Below, one piece after another: positions 54,591-64,000 of a stretch of 64,000 nt of DNA. Source of the stretch: an uncultured Eubacteriales bacterium (lineage in GTDB: Bacteria; Bacillota; Clostridia; Peptostreptococcales; Anaerovoracaceae); assembly GCA_902763505.1 (NCBI GenBank), contig CACWSO010000012.1, forward strand, positions 1 through 64,000. Direction: 5' to 3'. Every line of letters starts with the position of its first letter. The stretch's first letter is position 1. A program made the translations under genes and the position numbers. The notes beneath the pieces were generated by a model. The model did not search any database and was not told the DNA's origin. It was given only the letters and a program-made list of their open reading frames with translations.

Positions 54591-55415
54591 ATGAAAATGA
54601 AAAAGAGATTAGCAGTAATTCTTGCCTTTGCATTGGCGTTTACCATGAGCATGAGTTCGGTTGCCTTCGCAGCAGAAGGCGATGGATATCTGGCATTGGG
54701 AAGCGACCTGTCAGAATCCGAACGCAATACAGTAATGGATCTGCTCGGAGTCGATGATCCGGAGAATTACAATGTGATTTATGTTACGAATGCGGAAGAG
54801 CATAAGTATCTGGATAGTTACGTTGATACCAATCAGATTGGAAGCAGGGCGCTGTCATCAGTTCTGATCAAGGAACAGGGCGGCAGCGACATCGATGTTG
54901 AGATTCATAACATCGGCTATTGCACAGAAGGCATGTACAGAAACGCGCTTCAGACTGCTGGGGTCGAAGGAGCGGAAGTCGTTGTTGCAGGACCGTTTGA
55001 GATTTCAGGAACGGCAGCCCTCGTTGGAACCATCAAAGCATATGAAGAGATGAGTGGCGAAGACGTGGACGATGAAGTCATCGAAGGAGCAGTCGATGAG
55101 CTGACAACCACCGGTGAAGTCGGTGAAGAGCTCGGTGACAAAGGAGCTGCGGAGAATATCGTTTCACAGGTCAAAGAAGATTTGGCAGATGATCCTGACA
55201 TGTCAGATGAAGAGATTGTAGAATCGATCAAACAGGCAGCCAGCGAAGCAGGCTACGATCTGTCGGAGGCTTCGATTGAGAAAATCAAAGACATGGTCAA
55301 GAATCTGCAGGGACTGAACATCGATTGGGGCGGCCTCAAGGAAAAGCTCTCCCAGATCGGCGGAAGCAGCTGGTACCAGAGATTGGTGGACTGGTTTATG
55401 GGATTCTTTGAATAA
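54591..55415 (+). CDS. Secreted DUF1002 protein
   Basis: This 274-residue protein has a signal peptide (about 1-28, cut after VAFA) and the DUF1002 pattern: LGSDLSESERNTVMDLLG, YVTNAEEHKYL, then IGSRALSSVLIKEQGGSDIDVEIHNIGYCTEGMYRNALQTAGVEGAEVVVAGPFEISGTAALVG. The C-terminus has an acidic helical stretch and the end WYQRLVDWFMGFFE, possibly membrane-associating. The function of the family is unknown. A DUF202 gene follows by 13 bases. Confidence 0.9.
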   Translation: MKMKKRLAVILAFALAFTMSMSSVAFAAEGDGYLALGSDLSESERNTVMDLLGVDDPENYNVIYVTNAEEHKYLDSYVDTNQIGSRALSSVLIKEQGGSDIDVEIHNIGYCTEGMYRNALQTAGVEGAEVVVAGPFEISGTAALVGTIKAYEEMSGEDVDDEVIEGAVDELTTTGEVGEELGDKGAAENIVSQVKEDLADDPDMSDEEIVESIKQAASEAGYDLSEASIEKIKDMVKNLQGLNIDWGGLKEKLSQIGGSSWYQRLVDWFMGFFE

Positions 55416-55428
55416 GGAGGAATAGAAA

Positions 55429-55803
55429 ATGCCGACACAAGATGATTTAGCCAAAGAGCGGACAGAGCTGTCTGAGCTGCGTACCGGCATGGCGACGGAG
55501 CGTACGGACCTTGCCTATGAACGAACGGCACTAACCAATTCACAGACCTTTCTAGCCTATTGCAGAACAGCAATCGGTACGTTTGCGGCGGGCATCGGAA
55601 TGTTCGAATTCATCAACAGCCCGGAAATCATCCATATCGGCATGGGGTTGATGATTGCTTCGCCGATTATCGTCATCATCGGGGTGATACATTTCCTGAG
55701 AGTACGCCACAGACTGGAACGTGAGGCAGAGCGACGCAAACAGGTCGCGGCCAAAATTGAGCAGGAGTACAGAGAAGCTCACGAAGAGCAATCAGAAAAC
55801 TAA
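55429..55803 (+). CDS. DUF202 membrane protein (YidH-like)
   Basis: This 124-residue protein has the DUF202 signature (TERTDLAYERTALTNSQTFLAYCRTAIGTFAAGIGMFEF) and two transmembrane helices (about 43-62 and 70-90), followed by a charged C-terminal helix. The function is unknown. Its 3' end overlaps the convergent AEC gene by four bases. Confidence 0.9.
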   Translation: MPTQDDLAKERTELSELRTGMATERTDLAYERTALTNSQTFLAYCRTAIGTFAAGIGMFEFINSPEIIHIGMGLMIASPIIVIIGVIHFLRVRHRLEREAERRKQVAAKIEQEYREAHEEQSEN

Positions 55804-56741
55804 AGAAACAGTTCCGTAAGGAAGAATGTCCAGAGCGCCAGGGTGCCCAGTGAGAAGAACGTAGTGGAAGCTACGCCTTCAGCGGCAAGCTTGGCGTTTT
55901 TGTTATAGCGGTTGCAGAGAATCGTCGTGATCGCGGCCGAAGGCATCGCCATGAGGAATACATGGATGACCATGACGAAATTGCTGACCGGCAGCAGCAT
56001 ATCAACGCCGAGGGTGAAGAATGGAACCACAATCAGGGAGACAACGCAGAGGATTAGATTCCGCGGGGTGAAGATCTCCTTGATTTTGCTGTTCGAAAGA
56101 TTGATGCCCACGATGAACATGGCGACAGGAGAAACGGTCGCCGCCATGAGCTGGAGTGTGCTGTCGATGAACGACGGGAAGTGAAAGCCGGTGATGAAAA
56201 TCAGAAGACCTGCGATGGATGAGAGAAATGGAACGCTCAGCATCCGGACCATCAGCTTCATGGTGAACAGCTTCTCGCCTTTTTTATGCAAAAGCATTAC
56301 GACCCCGATGGAATACATGAACGTGGTGAAAATGATGTTCATGATGATTGCCAGAAACAGGCCGTACTGTCCGAACATAACGGTCGTGAGCGGATAGCCC
56401 ATGAATCCGCAGTTGGTGAACGCCAGCTGAACGGAGTAAATCCCCTTGTCTTCTTCCGGAATGGACTTGATTCTGTTTATGATGAGGGTGGCGATGACAG
56501 CGATGACAATTGTGACGATTGCAAAGGCAGCAAGGGACCAGATGATATCATTGAAGATTTTGTCGTTGATCTCGTTTCGCTGCATGCTCTGCAGAATCAT
56601 ACACGGTACAGCGACATTCAGTACGAACGCGTTGAGTGTTGTCAGGGCATCATAAGGAACCAGCCGGATCTTATACACGAAGTATCCGATTCCGACCAGT
56701 AAGAATATGCTTAAGATTTTCAGTAGAATTTCCAGAAACAT
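55800..56741 (-). CDS. AEC-family transporter (second copy)
   Basis: This 313-residue membrane protein with about ten helices resembles the carrier at 44126-45079 in length and family motifs (YFVYKIRLVPYDALTTLNAFVLNVAVPCMIL, FTNCGFMGYPL). It probably transports small organic acids. The ATG at 56741 has no ribosome binding site; instead TGT-TACAAT ends six bases upstream, as in the leaderless candidates at 45179 and 54443. Confidence 0.87.
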   Translation of the reverse strand: MFLEILLKILSIFLLVGIGYFVYKIRLVPYDALTTLNAFVLNVAVPCMILQSMQRNEINDKIFNDIIWSLAAFAIVTIVIAVIATLIINRIKSIPEEDKGIYSVQLAFTNCGFMGYPLTTVMFGQYGLFLAIIMNIIFTTFMYSIGVVMLLHKKGEKLFTMKLMVRMLSVPFLSSIAGLLIFITGFHFPSFIDSTLQLMAATVSPVAMFIVGINLSNSKIKEIFTPRNLILCVVSLIVVPFFTLGVDMLLPVSNFVMVIHVFLMAMPSAAITTILCNRYNKNAKLAAEGVASTTFFSLGTLALWTFFLTELFL

Positions 56742-56747
56742 ATGGGT

Positions 56748-56753
56748 ATTGTA
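56748..56753 (-). promoter_or_regulatory. Extended -10 box six bases before the AEC ATG
   Basis: On the minus strand TGT-TACAAT is followed by ACCCAT and the ATG. No good -35 is seen, which an extended -10 can tolerate. Confidence 0.4.
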
Positions 56754-56790
56754 ACACAGAATCAGTTATGTGCGGTTCTCTATCTTCCGT

Positions 56791-58281
56791 TTATTTCCCC
56801 ACCGCAATGCGGCCTGCAGCATCAACGCCCATGACTTTATCACCCTGACTGCGCAGTTTTTTAACATAGTCGATTTCTTCCGCGCCGATTTCTTCTCCCG
56901 GACAGATGAGAGGGATGCCCGGTGGGTATGGGATGATCGAAGAAGCGCAAGTGCGGCCTGCGCACTGTTCGATTGGGAGGAGTTCTTTGGCGATTGGAAC
57001 TTCATGAAGCAGCCTGTGCTTCGTCCAAAGAGCGGCGCCGGCAGTATTGGCTTCGGAAGCATCAGATGCATCAGCGGTATTGGCGCTTCCGCATCCTGCG
57101 GACAGTTCCCTCAGCGCCTCCAGCAGACGATCGTAATCACGGCGGCTATTCCCGATTCCTGTCATGCACATGAGGATGTTGCCGGTTACCAGTTCTGCAT
57201 AGATCTCATATTTCAACAACGCTTCTTCTAACTGATGTCCGTTGAGACCACAGGCGCTCATGTCCAGGTTGATCTTAGTCATATCCATAGCTTGACGCAC
57301 GCCGTCGGTGACACGCATGAATTTGAGCCCGTCGATCGCGGCGGCTTCTCCGTAAAAGTAGTTGAGATTGCTGCGCCATTCATCAAACAGTTCCGTGGCA
57401 TGGCCGGTCAGGATATCCGCATTGATATCCAGGGAGGCCATCAGAAGATAGGATGGACTGGTGCTCTCGATCTGCTGCAGTTTGTCTTCAAGGGTATACA
57501 TGTCGTTGAATGTGCTGCGTGCAGGGATGTTCAGCACTGCGCTTTGGGTAAAAGAGCAGAGCGTTTTGTGCGTGCTGTTGATGACGAAATCTGCACCTTG
57601 CGTTTCCGCAGATTCCGGTACGCCAAAGGCGCCGGTGGCAATCGTCTCACCGTCAGCGCCATCTGCGTTCTCGAAGAACTTCAGATGCGCCCCATGGGCT
57701 TGATCCACAATCAGGTATTTCCCGGCGTCGTGCACGATGCCCGCGATAGTGTGGATATCGCTGCAGATGCCGTAGTAGTTCGGACTCGGCAGAATGACAG
57801 CAGAAGCGTCAGGATTCTCCTCGAGCAAACGGGCGATTTCTTCCGGTGCAACCGGCCCGGTGATGCCGTACTCTTCCACCATGGAAGGATAGGCGTAGAC
57901 CGGTTTGATGCCGCCCAGAGTCAGCGCGTTGAAAATGGCCTTGTGACAGTTTCTCGCCATGATCAGCTTGCCGCCGGCGGGAACACAGGTCAGGATCGAT
58001 GCAATCAGACCTGCGCTGGAACCGTTGATCAGGAGATAGGATGCTTTTGTATCATAAAGGTTCCGGTATTTCGCCATGGTGTCGGCGATAATGCCTTCCG
58101 TTTGAAAGAGATTATCAGCCCCGACGATTTCAGTGATATCGCAATCGACGATGTTGTCGAGGAAATATTCGTAACCGTACTTCCGCAGAAGACGGTCGCC
58201 CTTGTGGCCGGGCATATGGAAGGATACCGGGTCTTTCCCTGCGTGATTTATCAGAAACTGTGTAATGCCTTTGCTGTTCAT
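56791..58281 (-). CDS. Orn/Lys/Arg decarboxylase-family PLP enzyme
   Basis: This 496-residue fold-type I decarboxylase matches the short Firmicute form (SpeA/YaaO-like). It begins with PVSFHMPGHKGDRLL and has LLINGSSAGLIASIL, the cofactor-binding VDQAHGAHLKFF and the PLP lysine in INSTHKTLCSFTQSA. Substrate could be arginine, lysine or ornithine; the sequence alone does not decide. Toward the C-terminus (about 400-430) there is a low-complexity Ala/Asp/Ser insertion (ANTADASDASEANTAGA). I use ATG 58281 with AGGAGG seven bases upstream, not the TTG at 58287. Confidence 0.9.
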   Translation of the reverse strand: MNSKGITQFLINHAGKDPVSFHMPGHKGDRLLRKYGYEYFLDNIVDCDITEIVGADNLFQTEGIIADTMAKYRNLYDTKASYLLINGSSAGLIASILTCVPAGGKLIMARNCHKAIFNALTLGGIKPVYAYPSMVEEYGITGPVAPEEIARLLEENPDASAVILPSPNYYGICSDIHTIAGIVHDAGKYLIVDQAHGAHLKFFENADGADGETIATGAFGVPESAETQGADFVINSTHKTLCSFTQSAVLNIPARSTFNDMYTLEDKLQQIESTSPSYLLMASLDINADILTGHATELFDEWRSNLNYFYGEAAAIDGLKFMRVTDGVRQAMDMTKINLDMSACGLNGHQLEEALLKYEIYAELVTGNILMCMTGIGNSRRDYDRLLEALRELSAGCGSANTADASDASEANTAGAALWTKHRLLHEVPIAKELLPIEQCAGRTCASSIIPYPPGIPLICPGEEIGAEEIDYVKKLRSQGDKVMGVDAAGRIAVGK

Positions 58282-58347
58282 CTTCAATCCTCCTGATTTC
58301 TTACATTGGGCATTGTATCACACGAAAGGTACAATAACAATAATTAA

Positions 58348-58373
58348 GAATGTATGTTCTTGAACAAATGTTC
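58348..58373 (+). promoter_or_regulatory. Tandem LexA (SOS) boxes
   Basis: A perfect Gram-positive LexA box, GAAC-AAAT-GTTC, lies at 58362-58373, straddling the end of the -35 and the spacer. A near-match, GAAT-GTAT-GTTC (one mismatch), lies at 58348-58359, 14 bp centre-to-centre upstream. Confidence 0.75.
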
Positions 58374-58388
58374 GGTAAGTAGTATAAT
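58360..58388 (+). promoter_or_regulatory. Promoter of the radical-SAM DNA repair pair
   Basis: A -35 TTGAAC (58360-58365), 17-bp spacer and perfect -10 TATAAT (58383-58388) end six bases before the ATG at 58395. LexA bound to the overlapping boxes would block this promoter. Confidence 0.7.
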
Positions 58389-58394
58389 AAACCC

Positions 58395-59810
58395 ATGGAA
58401 GAGATACTCATGCAAAAGCTGCAAATCCTGGCGGACAGCGCCAAGTATGATGTGTCCTGCTCAAGCAGCGGGGCTAGCCGTGCGGCGGGCGGAAGAATGG
58501 GAAGCACCCACACTTCCGGAATCTGCCACAGTTGGGGTGCGGACGGAAGATGCATTTCCCTGCTCAAGGTTCTGCTTACGAACAAGTGCGTCTACAACTG
58601 TGAGTATTGCGTGAACAGGCGGACCAATGATGTTCCGAGAGAGTCCTTTGAACCGGACGAGCTGGCGAGGCTGACGGTGGAGTTCTACAGAAGGAATTAC
58701 ATCGAAGGGCTATTCCTCAGTTCGGCCGTTGAGGTATCGCCGGACTACACCGCGGAGCGAATCTTGCAGTGTCTGGAACTGTTGAGATACAAATACGGAT
58801 TCATGGGATACATCCACGCGAAAGTGATCCCGGGCGTATCCCAGGAACTGCTTCATAGAATCGGACTTGTGGCGGATCGGCTGAGTGTGAACGTTGAAAT
58901 GCCGTCACGGGAAAGCCTTGCTGCCTTTGCGCCCCAGAAGAAGGTCGAGCAGATCTTTGCGCCGATGAAGCAAATCACGAACACATTGATCGAGACCAGA
59001 TCGCTGAAGGGGCCGGGCACCATGTTCAAAGGGCAGCGACTGAACGATGCCAGCAACTATTTGGGACCGGCCGGACTGGCGGATGGGGCAGCAGAGGATT
59101 CCGTGACTTCTGCACTTTCCCTGGCGAAGGGCGCCCGCAGGAAAGGCTCTTTCGCGGCGGCCGGACAGACGACGCAGATGATCATTGGGGCAGGCAATGA
59201 GAGCGATGCCAGCATCCTGGCTACGAGCGAAAATCTCTACCGGACCTTTAAGATGAAGAGGGTCTATTATTCCGCCTACATTCCAGTCGTCGATTCACCG
59301 ATTCTGCCGGACAAAAGCACCGCTCCTCCGCTTAGGCGGGAACACAGAATCTATCAGGCGGACTGGCTGCTCAGATTCTATGGGTTTACGGTCAGTGAGC
59401 TCTTTAAGAGCGGAGGCGAGAATCTGGATCCGGATTTGGATCCGAAAGTGACATGGGCCCTGCGCAATTTGGACGAATTCCCAATTGAAGTCAACACGGC
59501 TTCCTATGAACAGCTGATGCGCATCCCGGGAATCGGTCATCTATCGGCGAAACGCATCATGCGGCAGCGACGGTTTGCGGCCGTCCGGTTTGATGACCTG
59601 AAAAAGATGGGTGTGGTCATCAAGAGAGCCAAATACTTTGTTCTGTGCTGCGGGAGGTATTACGGCGATAGGTCTTTCGCGCCGGAGACAATCAAGAATT
59701 CTTTGCTGCAGATGGAGAGCGGACTGCAGCTTTCCATGTTCGACAACGACTGGAAGAGAATCGAAGAGGGAGAGCGCCGGGAGAAGCTAGCCGCAGCAGG
59801 TGTGATTTGA
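58395..59810 (+). CDS. Putative DNA repair/modification radical-SAM protein (TIGR03916-like)
   Basis: This 471-residue protein carries the radical-SAM cluster motif C-x3-C-x2-C as CVYNCEYC (C65, C69, C72) and a helix-hairpin-helix DNA-binding motif near 373-395 (LMRIPGIGHLSAKRIM). The N-terminus LADSAKYDVSCSSSG is typical of the family linked to a DUF4130/uracil-glycosylase-like partner, encoded next. The reaction is unknown; DNA lesion repair is inferred, and the SOS boxes upstream support it. The start may instead be ATG 58410, which has GGAAGAG upstream. Confidence 0.9.
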   Translation: MEEILMQKLQILADSAKYDVSCSSSGASRAAGGRMGSTHTSGICHSWGADGRCISLLKVLLTNKCVYNCEYCVNRRTNDVPRESFEPDELARLTVEFYRRNYIEGLFLSSAVEVSPDYTAERILQCLELLRYKYGFMGYIHAKVIPGVSQELLHRIGLVADRLSVNVEMPSRESLAAFAPQKKVEQIFAPMKQITNTLIETRSLKGPGTMFKGQRLNDASNYLGPAGLADGAAEDSVTSALSLAKGARRKGSFAAAGQTTQMIIGAGNESDASILATSENLYRTFKMKRVYYSAYIPVVDSPILPDKSTAPPLRREHRIYQADWLLRFYGFTVSELFKSGGENLDPDLDPKVTWALRNLDEFPIEVNTASYEQLMRIPGIGHLSAKRIMRQRRFAAVRFDDLKKMGVVIKRAKYFVLCCGRYYGDRSFAPETIKNSLLQMESGLQLSMFDNDWKRIEEGERREKLAAAGVI

Positions 59811-59832
59811 GCCCAGCCTGGTGGATATCGTT

Positions 59833-60606
59833 ATGACGGATTATTTATATGACGGAACATTTGAAGGATTGCTCACTTGCGTGTACCACCACTATTACAC
59901 AGATAAAGCGTCAGGGATCTATCCAAAGGAGAGCTATCAGCCCAGCTTGCTGAATGGTTACATGGAAGTGGAAACGGAACAAGACAAGTCGGATCGCGTC
60001 TATGAAGCCATAGCGTACAAGATTTCGGACTATTCCCTGCGGCTGATCTACCGCGCCTATCTTTCCGGAATCGACGGGAAGGAGAACGTGATTTTAAGGT
60101 ACATTCTTTTGGGCTTTCGGATCGGCCCATCAATCGGATCGATGCATTCTCTTCCCGAAGTGAAGGCGCTGGAGGATATCGTGCGCAAAGTCGGCAACGA
60201 GCGTGAACGCATGCTTCAGTTCGTGCGGTTTGAAGTCATGGAGGGACCGATTGCAGGAGGCCCGCAGATTCTCTATGCGAAAATCGAGCCCGAACACGAT
60301 GTGATTGCCCTTGTAGCGCACCATTTCTCAGAGCGGTTCAAACACGATCCTGTCATCATTCACGACATCGGCCGCGCAAAGGCAATCGTTGCCTTTGAAG
60401 GGGACTGGTATGTGACGGACTTCGATGGAACCCACCTGCCGGACGGCAGCGGTTTCATTATGTCTGAAGATGAACTGTCCTATCAAAACCTCTGGAGAAC
60501 TTATTTCGACCACATCGCCATCAAAGAGCGTATCAATCCGCGCTGCCAGAAAAACCACATGCCGGTCAGGTACTGGAAGCATCTGACTGAGGTGAATGGG
60601 ATTTGA
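59833..60606 (+). CDS. TIGR03915-family putative DNA repair partner protein
   Basis: This 257-residue protein has the DUF4130-type sequence YDGTFEGLLTCVYHHYY at its start and the later RGPRIAGG-like block seen here as VMEGPIAGGPQILYAKIEPEHDVIALVAHHFSERF. Members always accompany the radical-SAM protein encoded just upstream, and the pair is assumed to act together on DNA. I use ATG 59833, with GGTGG eight bases upstream, rather than the GTG at 59821. Confidence 0.87.
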   Translation: MTDYLYDGTFEGLLTCVYHHYYTDKASGIYPKESYQPSLLNGYMEVETEQDKSDRVYEAIAYKISDYSLRLIYRAYLSGIDGKENVILRYILLGFRIGPSIGSMHSLPEVKALEDIVRKVGNERERMLQFVRFEVMEGPIAGGPQILYAKIEPEHDVIALVAHHFSERFKHDPVIIHDIGRAKAIVAFEGDWYVTDFDGTHLPDGSGFIMSEDELSYQNLWRTYFDHIAIKERINPRCQKNHMPVRYWKHLTEVNGI

Positions 60607-60708
60607 TCAAACCGGTCGCCTGCACATTCTCATCTCAATTCAACTGAAATATGGTATAATTATATATCAGTCTACATTTTTATCAGAACAGCTTACTAGG
60701 TGATTGTA

Positions 60709-62616
<1,908 letters not shown>

Positions 62617-62623
62617 AGCCGTC

Positions 62624-62803
62624 CTCATCCGCAGGATATGGGACAGCGTTATTGCGAAAAGTATTCCGCTGACCGCTTGCGCTCTGTCCTCACGTAACGG
62701 TTCTAAGCTCATTCTGCGCCCAGTGCTTGAATTCGCTAAGAACCGACGTTGCGGATGTCAGCTCTACACTTTCCGCAATAATGCTGCAATTCCTGCTTTT
62801 GAG
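62624..62803. repeat. 180-nt long imperfect hairpin between the DUF2207 gene and surE
   Basis: Almost the whole gap folds back on itself. Paired segments, from outside in, are CTCA 62624-62627 with 62800-62803; GCAGGA 62631-62636 with 62791-62796; a 21-base arm 62644-62664 with 62766-62786 (18 Watson-Crick pairs and one G-U); GCTGAC 62668-62673 with 62757-62762; and 62699-62708 with 62735-62744 (9 of 10). The loop is 62709-62734. No credible gene lies within. It may be a MITE-like element or a structured RNA. Confidence 0.7.
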
Positions 62804-62827
62804 ATAACGTAGCGAACAGTAGATAAT

Positions 62828-63604
62828 ATGAAGAAGTTGAAGATATTAGTTGCGAATGATGATGGAATAGAGGCCCGCGGGTTGCGGGAGCTGGTGGATG
62901 CGCTGACACAGCGTGCAGGCGCAGAGGTATACGTGTTTGCGCCTGACGGACAGAGGAGCGCAGCTTCTCATGCGATTACTCTGCATGCGCCAATCAGCGT
63001 CTGGCCCGTAGAGTACGACGGGGCGGCTATGGCTTTTGCATTGGACGGAACGCCGTCGGATTGTGTGGCGGTGGGTTTGAAGATGCTGCGGCTGAAAGGC
63101 GTTGAAGTAGACATGGTTTTCGCAGGTATCAACCACGGAGCCAATGTGGGTACGGACATCGTGTACTCAGGGACGGTCGGCGCGGCGCTGGAAGGGTCCA
63201 TACAAGGGTACCCATCGGCTGCCGTTTCCGTTGACAGCCATAGCGCAACCCATTTCGATTACGCCTGTGATCTGGCGGTGGATCTGATTCGAAAGACCGG
63301 CGGTGAGTGGGACAGCGACATTATGATCAACATCAATACGCCGAATCTGCCGGCAGACGAGATCAAAGGCATCAGCAATACGATCATGGGCAGAAGAGAA
63401 TACATCAACGACGTGCAGGTCGAGACGGAAGGCGAGGTGACGACCTTCGTTTACGGCGGAGACCCGGTGCTTTATGAGAGCGACGAGAACCAGTACGACG
63501 TGGTTGCTCTCGAAAATGGGTATGCGTCCATATCGGCGCTGCACAAAGATATGACGGCATATGAAGCCGGCAGGATGCTGGCAGACTGGAGGATAGGAAA
63601 ATGA
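62828..63604 (+). CDS. surE: 5'-nucleotidase SurE
   Basis: This 258-residue metal-dependent phosphatase removes phosphate from nucleoside monophosphates. The N-terminal NDDG metal site (ILVANDDGIEARGLREL), the catalytic PDGQRSAASHAITL and the INHGANVGTDIVYSGTVGAALEG block are all present. The length is usual. No strong ribosome binding site precedes the ATG. It overlaps the following gene by four bases. Confidence 0.96.
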   Translation: MKKLKILVANDDGIEARGLRELVDALTQRAGAEVYVFAPDGQRSAASHAITLHAPISVWPVEYDGAAMAFALDGTPSDCVAVGLKMLRLKGVEVDMVFAGINHGANVGTDIVYSGTVGAALEGSIQGYPSAAVSVDSHSATHFDYACDLAVDLIRKTGGEWDSDIMININTPNLPADEIKGISNTIMGRREYINDVQVETEGEVTTFVYGGDPVLYESDENQYDVVALENGYASISALHKDMTAYEAGRMLADWRIGK

Positions 63605-64000
63605 CGATGAACAGAGAAGACACGTTAGCGGTATTTATTGATTTTCAGGAAAAACTCATGCCTGTCATGTTCCATAAAGAGGAACTGCAGGACAAGACGT
63701 GCAGACTTGCGAAAGGACTTGCCGTCTTGGAAATTCCACACATTGTGACACAGCAGTATACCAAAGGAATCGGGGAGACGATTCCTGAAATTGCCGAGGC
63801 GATTGGCGAGTTTGAACCAATCGACAAGACGACGTTCAGCTGCATGAGCCATGTGGATTTCATCAACCAGCTTGAAATCGAAGCAAAGAAAAACATCATT
63901 GTCTGCGGTATTGAGGCGCATATATGCGTGCAGCAGACCGTGGAACAGCTGTTGGCAGAAGGGTACAATGTCTACATCCCTGCAGACTGTATCTCATCGA
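63601..64000 (+). CDS. Isochorismatase-family cysteine hydrolase, cut by the window edge
   Basis: The first 133 codons of this gene lie in the window; it continues to the right. The catalytic triad of the isochorismatase/nicotinamidase fold is visible as D14 (VFIDFQ), K76 (IDKTTFSC) and C109 (GIEAHICV), with the usual cis-peptide region before the Cys. The sequence is closest in style to YcaC-like hydrolases. It starts on the ATGA junction with surE; ATG 63607 is an alternative start. Confidence 0.88.
   Translation, partial: MTMNREDTLAVFIDFQEKLMPVMFHKEELQDKTCRLAKGLAVLEIPHIVTQQYTKGIGETIPEIAEAIGEFEPIDKTTFSCMSHVDFINQLEIEAKKNIIVCGIEAHICVQQTVEQLLAEGYNVYIPADCISS

Noticed and set aside
57235-58296. 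A 353-codon open frame on the plus strand.
   Set aside because: It lies wholly antisense to the Orn/Lys/Arg decarboxylase, which has clear family motifs. The translation shows no domain, and long antisense frames are common at this base composition.

Overview
The window comes from the chromosome of a Gram-positive anaerobe of the class Clostridia. An amino-acid-fermenting lineage near Anaerovoracaceae/Peptostreptococcales fits best, but that is an inference from gene content. The evidence is the oxidative ornithine degradation pathway, AGGAGG-type ribosome binding sites, ScpAB, a Gram-positive LexA box, LPXTG-less surface proteins and TTGACA/TATAAT promoters. I see no rRNA, tRNA, CRISPR array, prophage or insertion sequence. 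Nearly all the sequence is coding on one strand or the other.

Layout. 1-5.6 kb: WalJ-like hydrolase, rlmH, a divergent two-component pair, rnhA, a GDSL hydrolase and an ArsR regulator. 5.7-14.8 kb: a sigma-54 activator followed by ord-ortA-ortB-oraS-oraE and a MutL-like reactivase. This operon carries a textbook -24/-12 promoter and two perfect palindromic activator sites; a third copy lies in front of the activator gene. 15-24.5 kb: MATE pump, birA, a coiled-coil surface protein behind a duplicated promoter, a heterodimeric ABC exporter and a membrane protein with 34-residue repeats. 24.5-31.8 kb: housekeeping genes (thioesterase, prfA, tsaC, rpiB, upp, tyrS), an unknown methyltransferase-like gene and a PhzF protein. 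31.8-38 kb: putrescine aminotransferase and ornithine racemase are divergent; the racemase runs into scpA-scpB and an NhaC antiporter. 38-44 kb: nfo with a TSCPD protein, a DUF3048 lipoprotein, and an FHA-RodA fusion with its penicillin-binding protein. 44-50 kb: AEC carrier, then the operon ABC exporter/ThrE pair/ACT/PFL. 50-57 kb: LysR, a 67-residue protein, an isocitrate dehydrogenase-family enzyme with a GntR regulator, serine hydrolase, DUF1002, DUF202 and a second AEC carrier. 57-64 kb: Orn/Lys/Arg decarboxylase, a radical-SAM/partner DNA repair pair under tandem SOS boxes, DUF2207 protein, a 180-nt long hairpin, surE and a truncated isochorismatase-family gene.

How it fits together. 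L-ornithine is racemised by Orr (33.6 kb). D-ornithine is rearranged by OraSE with B12 and PLP, oxidised by Ord and cleaved by OrtAB to acetyl-CoA and D-alanine. The MutL-like ATPase probably keeps the mutase active. A decarboxylase and a putrescine aminotransferase give a possible competing route through putrescine.

The observations most worth following are the sigma-54 circuit with identical 14-bp sites, the SOS boxes in front of the TIGR03916/TIGR03915 pair, the long hairpin before surE, the duplicated ATGACG promoter of the surface protein, and several genes whose -10 box ends six bases before the ATG (candidate leaderless genes).
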